Below are positions 20,317 to 26,820 of a stretch of DNA of 43,035 bases, piece after piece. The translations under genes were made by a program, and so were the position numbers. The stretch comes from an uncultured Lachnospiraceae bacterium. Its GTDB lineage: Bacteria; Bacillota; Clostridia; Lachnospirales; Lachnospiraceae. The stretch spans positions 1-43,035 of the forward strand of contig CAKRHL010000002.1 of NCBI GenBank assembly GCA_934338765.1. The letters run 5' to 3'. The notes beneath the pieces are model-generated. The model made no database searches. It was not told the DNA's origin and worked only from the letters and a program-made list of their open reading frames with translations. Position 1 is the first letter of the stretch. Every line of letters starts with the position of its first letter.

Positions 20317-20383
20317 AATTTTTACAGAACCATAATATGACGTGAGTGTCAAAAGTAAATTTTTACACTTATATCATATTATG
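20317..20383 (+). promoter_or_regulatory. Repeated and palindromic sites just upstream of deoC
   Basis: CATAATATGA (20331-20340) and TCATATTATG (20374-20383) are perfect inverted copies, with AGTGT and ACACT nested inside. Within and beside this, AAAAGTAATTTTTACA (about 20322) and AAAAGTAAATTTTTACA (about 20351) are near-identical, themselves roughly palindromic copies. The array ends about 26 bases before the deoC start codon. It looks like a multi-site operator for the salvage operon, as expected for a DeoR- or GntR-like regulator; no such regulator is encoded in the window. Confidence 0.5.
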
Positions 20384-20409
20384 AAATATCACAGGAACGG
20401 AGGACACTT

Positions 20410-21060
20410 ATGCAGAGAGAAGATATCATGAAAAAGGTGGATCATACCCTTCTGGCGCAGACAGCAGATTGGGACGAGATCAGAAAAATATGTGATCAGG
20501 GATTAAAATATAAGACGGCATCGGTATGTATTCCGCCATCTTATGTAAAAAGGGCAGCGGAATATCTTGGAGAAAAACTGCCGGTATGTACGGTAATCGG
20601 ATTTCCGAATGGCTATCAGACAACAACGGTAAAAATGGCAGAGACAGAGGATGCGCTGGAAAACGGAGCCGATGAGATTGATATGGTGATCAATCTGGGA
20701 GATGTAAAAAATGGTGAATTTGACAAGATCAAAGAAGAGATCATAGCGTTAAAAAAGATATGCGGTGATCATATTTTGAAGGTGATCGTTGAAACATGTC
20801 TGTTGACAGAGGATGAAAAAATAAAAATGTGCCGGGTAGTATCAGAGAGTGGCGCAGATTTTATTAAAACTTCTACCGGATTTTCTACTTCCGGTGCGAC
20901 CTTTGAGGATGTGAAACTATTCAAAAAGTATGTGGCTGATCATGTTAAGATAAAAGCAGCAGGAGGTATCAGCTCTTTTTCGGATGCAGAGCATTTTATA
21001 GAATTGGGAGCAGACAGATTGGGAACCAGCCGCCTTGTAAAGATTGCTGAGGCAGAGTAG
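20410..21060 (+). CDS. deoC: Deoxyribose-phosphate aldolase
   Basis: DeoC splits 2-deoxyribose-5-phosphate into acetaldehyde and glyceraldehyde-3-phosphate, the last step of deoxynucleoside catabolism. The 216-residue product has [66 protein letters not shown] and the Schiff-base region [16 protein letters not shown], followed by [12 protein letters not shown]. The ATG at 20410 follows GGAGG. It heads the deoC-cdd-pdp operon. Confidence 0.97.
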   Translation: MQREDIMKKVDHTLLAQTADWDEIRKICDQGLKYKTASVCIPPSYVKRAAEYLGEKLPVCTVIGFPNGYQTTTVKMAETEDALENGADEIDMVINLGDVKNGEFDKIKEEIIALKKICGDHILKVIVETCLLTEDEKIKMCRVVSESGADFIKTSTGFSTSGATFEDVKLFKKYVADHVKIKAAGGISSFSDAEHFIELGADRLGTSRLVKIAEAE

Positions 21061-21074
21061 GAAGGAAAATATTT

Positions 21075-21476
21075 ATGGAAGAATTGATAGCAAAAGCAAT
21101 AGAAGCAAGAAATATGGCGTATACGCCATATTCTCATTTTAAGGTTGGAGCCTGCCTGAAGGCAAAAAATGGCCGGATATTTCAGGGATGTAATATTGAA
21201 AATTCAAGCTATCCGGCAACAAATTGTGCAGAAAGAACAGCTATTTTTAAAGCTGTTTCCGAAGGGATTACAGAGTTTGAATGTATTGTGATCGTAGGTG
21301 GAAAAGAAGATGGAACACTTGAAATATGTCCTCCATGTGGCATCTGCAGACAGGTGATGGCAGAGTTTTGTGATCCGGATTGGTTTCAGATCATTTTGGC
21401 GAGATCAGAAAAAGAATACAAAAAATATTTTTTAAAGGAACTGCTTCCGTTGAGTTTTGGAGGAGAATTACTGTAA
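21075..21476 (+). CDS. cdd: Cytidine deaminase
   Basis: This enzyme deaminates cytidine and deoxycytidine to uridine and deoxyuridine. The 133-residue length is that of the tetrameric class. The zinc-binding and catalytic motifs are NCAERTAIFKAV and CPPCGICRQVMAEF, and the substrate-binding part reads PYSHFKVGACLKAKNGRIFQ followed by GCNIENSSYPATNC. It lies 14 bases after deoC, and its stop is 16 bases before the pdp start, so the three genes form one operon. Confidence 0.97.
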   Translation: MEELIAKAIEARNMAYTPYSHFKVGACLKAKNGRIFQGCNIENSSYPATNCAERTAIFKAVSEGITEFECIVIVGGKEDGTLEICPPCGICRQVMAEFCDPDWFQIILARSEKEYKKYFLKELLPLSFGGELL

Positions 21477-21492
21477 AAATGGGGGTAATACT

Positions 21493-22830
21493 ATGAGAAT
21501 GTATGACATTATTGATAAAAAGAAAAAGGGGTTTGAGCTGACTGGAGAAGAAATTGCATATGTAGTTGACGCATATGTGGCAGATGAGATTCCTGATTAT
21601 CAGGTATCTGCATTTCTGATGGCCGTTTATTATAAAGGCATGACAGACCGGGAACTGTCCGTTTTTACGGACAGAATGGCAAAATCAGGAGATATGGTGG
21701 ATCTGTCTGCGATTGACGGAATCAAGGTAGACAAGCATAGCACGGGAGGTGTTGGTGATAAAACGACTTTGGTGGTGGCACCTCTTGTAGCAGCCTGTGG
21801 CGGAAAAGTTGCAAAAATGAGTGGCAGAGGACTTGGATTTACCGGAGGAACGATTGATAAACTGGAATCCATCCCGGGTTTTCAGACAGCCTTATCTGAG
21901 AAAAGATTTTTTGATATTGTAAATTCTATCGGTCTTAGTGTGATCGGTCAATCAGCGGAAATTGCGCCTGCAGACAAAAAATTATATGCACTTCGGGATG
22001 TGACTGCAACGGTAGACAGTATTCCATTAATTGCTGCGTCAATCATGAGCAAAAAGCTTGCTTCGGGAAGTGACAAGATTGTATTGGATGTCACGGTGGG
22101 AAGTGGTGCCTTTATGAAAAATATCGAGGATGCGATCCAATTAGCGCAGCGTATGGTGGAAATCGGAGAAAGTGCAGGGAGACAGACAGTTGCAATTTTA
22201 ACAAATATGGATGTGCCATTAGGTGTAGCAGTGGGAAATGATATTGAAGTGATCGAGGCGATTGAAACACTTCAGGGAAAAGGTCCGGAGGATTTCAGAA
22301 CAATCTGTGTTGAGTTTGCATCACAAATGCTTTATCTTGGAAATGTTGATAGGCAGGAAACCTGTCGTCGTATGGTGGAGGATGCCATTGACAATGGACA
22401 GGGAATTGATAAGCTGGCTGCAATGGTAAAGGAACAGGGCGGTGATGAGAGTTATATCTATCATCCGGAAAAGTTTCAGAAGGCTTCGTATAAAGAAGAT
22501 CTTATTATGGAAAGAACAGCATATATATCCCATATGGATACGGAAAAATGCGGAAAAACTTCTGTTATACTGGGAGCAGGACGTGAGACCAAGGAAAGTG
22601 AAATTGATCCAAAGGCCGGAATATGTTTCTATCACAAAACAGGAGAATATGTAAAACAGGGGGAGGTATTGGCCACACTGTATGCCTCCGACCAGTCGAA
22701 GCTGAAGGAAGCGGCAATGTATTTGCAGAAAGCGTACCAATACAGTGATACAAAGGTAACACCTATGAGAGAGATCATTGCATACGTAACAAAAGATGGT
22801 GTAAAACGAATGGATCAGCAGAATCAATAA
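21493..22830 (+). CDS. pdp: Pyrimidine-nucleoside phosphorylase
   Basis: This enzyme cleaves uridine, deoxyuridine and thymidine with phosphate, giving (deoxy)ribose-1-phosphate. The 445-residue product begins MRMYDIIDKKKKGFELTGEE. It has the class signatures KVDKHSTGGVGDKTTLVVAP and AKMSGRGLGFTGGTIDKLES, with IAPADKKLYALRDVTATVDS after them. The longest frame opens inside cdd, but the ATG at 21493 carries a GGGGG site 7-8 bases upstream and the canonical N-terminus. The last gene of the salvage operon, it converges on the kinase gene with only 21 bases between stop codons. Confidence 0.96.
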   Translation: MRMYDIIDKKKKGFELTGEEIAYVVDAYVADEIPDYQVSAFLMAVYYKGMTDRELSVFTDRMAKSGDMVDLSAIDGIKVDKHSTGGVGDKTTLVVAPLVAACGGKVAKMSGRGLGFTGGTIDKLESIPGFQTALSEKRFFDIVNSIGLSVIGQSAEIAPADKKLYALRDVTATVDSIPLIAASIMSKKLASGSDKIVLDVTVGSGAFMKNIEDAIQLAQRMVEIGESAGRQTVAILTNMDVPLGVAVGNDIEVIEAIETLQGKGPEDFRTICVEFASQMLYLGNVDRQETCRRMVEDAIDNGQGIDKLAAMVKEQGGDESYIYHPEKFQKASYKEDLIMERTAYISHMDTEKCGKTSVILGAGRETKESEIDPKAGICFYHKTGEYVKQGEVLATLYASDQSKLKEAAMYLQKAYQYSDTKVTPMREIIAYVTKDGVKRMDQQNQ

Positions 22831-22851
22831 TGGGCATTACGTGTAATCAAT

Positions 22852-24366
22852 TTAATAAATAATGTGACATGCAGGCAGCTTTTTGACAAGCTGTCTGTAC
22901 TCTTTTTGGGACACATTAGTATTAGAGATATTTAATGTGTTTAAATGCTTCAGATTATCCAGAGCATCAATGCCGGATAAATGCATATTGGAAGAAAGAT
23001 CGAGATGCTCCAGGAATGTCAGAGAAGAAATCGGTGAAACATCACGGATATCATTATAGGACAAGATCAGAATTGTCATGTCGGCACACTTAGAGATATC
23101 AGAAATATCTGTAAGCTGATTGTTATTCATGTAAAGCTCCCGCAGATCAACAAGAGAGGATATATTATCCAAATCCTTAAAATGATTATTACCGGCATAA
23201 AGGCATATAATGTGGGAGGGAGTTTTTATCCCTTTTATGGCTCTGGAAAAAGAGTAATAGTTTTTGTTCTGCAGATCTATCTCCTGTGTTTTTGGTGTGT
23301 TTACAGGATCGGGGCTGGAGAGAGAGGAGTCAACCGGCTCTGAGTTGTCAGGATCAAGGCTGCTGCGAGATAAATCGACAGGTTCGGAACTGTCAGTACC
23401 TGTGATGGTGGGCATGTTTGTATCAGCAGGTGTTGCTGTGCAGAGTACCGTAATATAATCGTTCGATTTTGCAGAGGTGGTACCGATGGCATTATAACGA
23501 TGCAAAGAAAATATAAAAAACAGGATCGATACCATAAGTAAAATACATGCAATATAATGTGCACCAGTATATCCACTTTTTGGTACAGGTAATGTTTTTG
23601 TATAAAAAAGCGGGTGATCCCGGCGATGGAGGATCAGGATGTTTTGGGAGGATATTTTTTCATGGGAAAAAAGAGTAGTAAAGGATCGTTTTAATTCCAT
23701 AAGAGAAGAAAAACGGTCCTTTGGATCCTGTTCCATCCCTTTGCGTAAAATATCGTTTAATTCATCGAAAAGAAAATCCTTTTGCAGTTTACAGACAGAG
23801 TGCAGGAGACTACAGATGGAATACTGCATTGCCAGGTCAAAGACACGGGAATCGGATGTTTTTTCTGTATATTCCGGTGCGATATAGGGATGTGTACCTA
23901 AAATATCGCATTTTTCTAAATTGATATCTCCCAGACAAAAGATGCCCTTAGAATTGCGATAGATATTGCAGGGACTGATATCCGCTTCATAAATTCCGGT
24001 GTCTGTCAGGAGAGAAACGGCCTCGATCATATGGATCCCCAGACAGAGAATTTCCCGAAGAGATAATCCGGAGTTATATATGATGTCTTTTAGAGATTCT
24101 TCCATAGGATAAAATATATAATACTTTCTATGTATATAAATATGTTCTTTTGGCAGTATAAAATGACTGTCTGATAATTTGGACAGACCTGAATATTTCC
24201 TTTGTGAAAAGGAATGAGTGGAATAGATTTTTAGAATATGATCGATCTTTGTTGCAATATTTTGGACTTTGCAGATCGTAGAGGTTTCGTTAAAGGATAT
24301 AATCTCTGTCAGACTCCACTGATCGGCAAGTTCTGAGGGAAGAGAAAAGGTTTTTGTTGTATTCAT
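22852..24366 (-). CDS. Receptor-like membrane Ser/Thr kinase with leucine-rich-repeat ectodomain
   Basis: The 504-residue product has three parts. Residues about 15-235 form a divergent eukaryote-like kinase: Lys46 in HILKIYS, a catalytic loop EADISPCNIYR with Asp129 and Asn134, GDIN (Asp147) in place of DFG, and APE at 163-165. The glycine loop is not recognisable. Residues 271-289 (YIACILLMVSILFFIFSLH) are a membrane helix. Beyond it is a Ser/Pro/Asp-rich stalk with a duplicated 15-residue unit, then about five leucine-rich repeats (residues 385-490), e.g. LRELYMNNNQLTDISDIS. The kinase is therefore inside the cell and the repeats outside. The preceding gene encodes a secreted protein 36 bases upstream. 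Whether the kinase is active is uncertain. Confidence 0.8.
   Translation of the reverse strand: MNTTKTFSLPSELADQWSLTEIISFNETSTICKVQNIATKIDHILKIYSTHSFSQRKYSGLSKLSDSHFILPKEHIYIHRKYYIFYPMEESLKDIIYNSGLSLREILCLGIHMIEAVSLLTDTGIYEADISPCNIYRNSKGIFCLGDINLEKCDILGTHPYIAPEYTEKTSDSRVFDLAMQYSICSLLHSVCKLQKDFLFDELNDILRKGMEQDPKDRFSSLMELKRSFTTLFSHEKISSQNILILHRRDHPLFYTKTLPVPKSGYTGAHYIACILLMVSILFFIFSLHRYNAIGTTSAKSNDYITVLCTATPADTNMPTITGTDSSEPVDLSRSSLDPDNSEPVDSSLSSPDPVNTPKTQEIDLQNKNYYSFSRAIKGIKTPSHIICLYAGNNHFKDLDNISSLVDLRELYMNNNQLTDISDISKCADMTILILSYNDIRDVSPISSLTFLEHLDLSSNMHLSGIDALDNLKHLNTLNISNTNVSQKEYRQLVKKLPACHIIY
23306..23395 (-). repeat. Tandem 45-bp repeat coding for the kinase stalk
   Basis: Two adjacent 45-base units, each starting GGATC on the plus strand (23306 and 23351), encode residues 325-354 of the receptor-like kinase, as two 15-residue units ending DP. 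Such in-frame repeats can change stalk length by slippage. Confidence 0.75.
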
Positions 24367-24402
24367 AGCAGTAGATCTCCTTTTTTATAAAGTAATACAA
24401 AT

Positions 24403-25398
24403 TTATGAAACTTTGACAGTACAAGAGGCAGATACTCCCGTGTTGTGACGAGGTCGGCATGTGATCACATAAAGACCTTTTTGTGTAAAACAAAGCTTTA
24501 ATGTGGAACTGTTTTTCTTATTGTGAATGGATTTGTTTTTAATATGTGTTTTTGTGGATAAGTCCCATGACAAAGCTATTTTATCTGTACCGTATAATGT
24601 GGATCTTACGGCAATGGTTTCCCCGCATTTTTTATGAAGAAAAGTGCTGCTTAGCTCCATTCGCAGGGGAACGGAATGAATGGAGTTTTTTGATGTATTA
24701 TTTTTATTTTTTGTGGTTTTGCGAGGTGAATCTGATTGAGCGGTTGTTGTGTTATTTGTGGTTTTGCGAGGTGAATCTGAACGGGTAGTTGTCGGGTTAT
24801 TTACGGTTTTATGAGGTGATATTGTACTTTGTATGACAGGTTTTTTCTGGGGCTTTTTTATGGCTGCTTTGTTTTTATCTTTGCTTTGTATATGTTTATT
24901 TTTGTGACAATTTCCGGTCTTATCCATGATATTATTTTGGTAAGATATCCGATAAGGAAAGGTTTCTTCTTTGTCATTGTACAATCCTAAAAGATAGCTT
25001 TTTTCGGCCGGAATATAATATATAATGACTAGTTTGTGATGGACGGAGTCCATGGTATAGTGAGAGGCCGGATAAAGATTTCCCTTCTGGTCGTATAGCT
25101 GAAAAGACAGAGAAAGTCTTTGGGAGGATTGGATCTCAAAGGTGATATTCCCCTCTTTTTTCAGGCTGTCAATGTAGTAATAATGAAATGAGTGCGATGC
25201 TGCACGGGTCGTATACCATTGATCTGCACGGATCTTTTTGGCATGCTTAATATCTGTATTGTGATAAGATGCTGCTGATGCTTTGACAGATATATTCGTC
25301 AGAGAAAAAACGGCATAAGAAAAAATATGGTCTGAATGTAACAGACATAATAGGGTGCATGATATCAATAAATACAGGAAGAAAAGATGTTTTTTCAT
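24403..25398 (-). CDS. Secreted two-domain protein with 15-residue repeat linker
   Basis: I do not recognise a named family. The 331-residue product has a signal peptide (MKKHLFFLYLLISCTLLCLL) probably cut after the SVKASA region. Residues about 55-155 look like a beta-sandwich similar to bacterial pre-peptidase C-terminal domains (ITFEIQSSQRLSLSFQLYDQ, SYLLGLYNDKEETFPYRISY). A Lys/Thr/Asn/Ser-rich linker (160-240) carries about three 15-residue repeats with SDSPRKTT. Residues 245-331 look Ig-like (LKLCFTQKGLYVITCRPRHN). It is very basic overall. The ATG at 25398 has AAAGGA 8 bases upstream. Being 36 bases before the receptor-like kinase, it may be its ligand, co-receptor or cell-wall sensor. 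Confidence 0.7.
   Translation of the reverse strand: MKKHLFFLYLLISCTLLCLLHSDHIFSYAVFSLTNISVKASAASYHNTDIKHAKKIRADQWYTTRAASHSFHYYYIDSLKKEGNITFEIQSSQRLSLSFQLYDQKGNLYPASHYTMDSVHHKLVIIYYIPAEKSYLLGLYNDKEETFPYRISYQNNIMDKTGNCHKNKHIQSKDKNKAAIKKPQKKPVIQSTISPHKTVNNPTTTRSDSPRKTTNNTTTAQSDSPRKTTKNKNNTSKNSIHSVPLRMELSSTFLHKKCGETIAVRSTLYGTDKIALSWDLSTKTHIKNKSIHNKKNSSTLKLCFTQKGLYVITCRPRHNTGVSASCTVKVS
24713..24830 (-). repeat. Tandem 45-bp repeats in the secreted protein gene
   Basis: Two closely similar 45-base units start at 24713 and 24758 (both GTGGTTTTGCGAGGTGAATC on the plus strand), followed by a degenerate third unit from 24803. They encode the SDSPRKTT-type 15-residue repeats of the linker. Confidence 0.8.
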
Positions 25399-25489
25399 AA
25401 ATGATTCCTTTCTTCACCTCAAAACCAATTTTATTGTAACGGATTTACATCCAAAAAACTATCCGTAATTCATCACAAAAATTTATAAG

Positions 25490-25526
25490 AAAAAGAGACA
25501 GATTTTACGATACTCTGTCTCTTTTT
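25490..25526. terminator. Bidirectional terminator after deoB
   Basis: AAAAAGAGACAGA (25490-25502) pairs with TCTGTCTCTTTTT (25514-25526) around an 11-base loop, with T-runs on both strands. It ends deoB transcription leftward and isolates the secreted-protein/kinase unit, which must have its own promoter. Confidence 0.93.
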
Positions 25527-25552
25527 ATAAAAGATAATTGGTAATATTGTCG

Positions 25553-26740
25553 TTATTTTACAATGTTTTTTAGGAAAGATGTCCCATCCAGCTGCTGAGG
25601 TACGTCAAGGTAATCACAGATGGTTGTTCCAATATCTGCAAAGGTGGATCGTGTCCCCAGATTCGTGCCTGCAAGAACAGGTTCTCCGGCAATCACGAGA
25701 GGCGTATATTCTCTGGAGTGATCGGTGGATGGTGTGCTTGGATCGCATCCGTGATCGGCTGTGATCATCAGGATATCCTCAGGCTGCAGCTTTGCCATGA
25801 TCTCTGGCAGACGCTTGTCAAAATAGGAGAGTGCGGCTGCATAGCCTGGAACATCATTTCTATGTCCATATTTCATATCGAAATCCACCAGATTAATAAA
25901 ACAGAGACCGTGGAAATCTTCATCCATATAGGCGAGTGTTTTGTTGATCCCGTCTTCATTATCCTCTGTCCGGGTCATTTTTGTCACGCCTTTTCCGGCA
26001 AAGATATCGTTGATCTTGCCAACGGCAAGCACATCCTGACCGGCATTTTTGATATCGTCCAACATAGTATCTCTCGGTGGTACCAGAGAAAAATCATGGC
26101 GTCTGCTGGTGCGGGTAAAGTGTCCCGGTGTCCCAATAAACGGACGGGCAATAACACGTCCCACGGCATATGGACCATGACAAAGACGGCGGGCTGTCTC
26201 ACAGATATCATAAAGCTCCTCCACAGGGATCACATCCTCATGGGCAGCAATCTGGAGTACGCTGTCAGCAGAGGTGTATACGATGATGTCACCTGTTTCC
26301 ATATGTTCTTTGCCGTATTTTTCGATAACCTGTGTCCCGGAGTAAGGCATATTACATAAAACCTTTCGTCCGGTTTCTTTTTCCAGGGCAAGGATCAGAT
26401 CCTGTGGAAATCCGTTTGGAAAGGTAGGCATTGCCTTTGGAGAAATAATCCCTGCAATTTCCCAATGACCGATGGTAGTGTCTTTGCCACGGGATGCCTC
26501 CTGCATACGCATCACGGCACCGGCAGGAGTAATCTGTTTTTTGGCCCATTCATGACGTTCATGAACGCGGTTTCCTGCGATGGCAAAGAAGCCAAGCTTC
26601 TGCATATGAGGCATATAAAAATGTTCATCTGTGGATGCGGCATAAACGGTATGGCTGCCTACGTCGCCAAAATCGGCTGCATCCGGTGCCTCACCGATAC
26701 CAACGCTGTCCAGAACGATTAAAAATACACGCTTGCTCAT
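25553..26740 (-). CDS. deoB: Phosphopentomutase
   Basis: DeoB interconverts (deoxy)ribose-1-phosphate and -5-phosphate, feeding DeoC with the product of Pdp. The product of 395 residues begins MSKRVFLIVLDSVGIGEAPD and has the alkaline-phosphatase-fold metal motifs GKDTTIGHWEIAG, DIIVYTSADSVLQIAAHE and ITADHGCDPSTPSTDHSREY. The length is standard. In-frame ATG codons occur at 26752 and 26740. The first sits directly on the AAGGA site, so the second, with the canonical N-terminus, is preferred. It lies on the opposite strand to deoC-cdd-pdp and 80 bases after the large exported protein gene. Confidence 0.96.
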   Translation of the reverse strand: MSKRVFLIVLDSVGIGEAPDAADFGDVGSHTVYAASTDEHFYMPHMQKLGFFAIAGNRVHERHEWAKKQITPAGAVMRMQEASRGKDTTIGHWEIAGIISPKAMPTFPNGFPQDLILALEKETGRKVLCNMPYSGTQVIEKYGKEHMETGDIIVYTSADSVLQIAAHEDVIPVEELYDICETARRLCHGPYAVGRVIARPFIGTPGHFTRTSRRHDFSLVPPRDTMLDDIKNAGQDVLAVGKINDIFAGKGVTKMTRTEDNEDGINKTLAYMDEDFHGLCFINLVDFDMKYGHRNDVPGYAAALSYFDKRLPEIMAKLQPEDILMITADHGCDPSTPSTDHSREYTPLVIAGEPVLAGTNLGTRSTFADIGTTICDYLDVPQQLDGTSFLKNIVK

Positions 26741-26820
26741 AATAATCACCATTCCTTTCCAAAACCTGCAAACATAGCTGATACATTGAAGCTGACAGGT
26801 TTCTCTGATAGCTGGTTTTG

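Noticed and set aside
22321..22827. 168-codon open frame on the minus strand
   Set aside because: Antisense to the 3' half of pdp, no ribosome site and no family resemblance.
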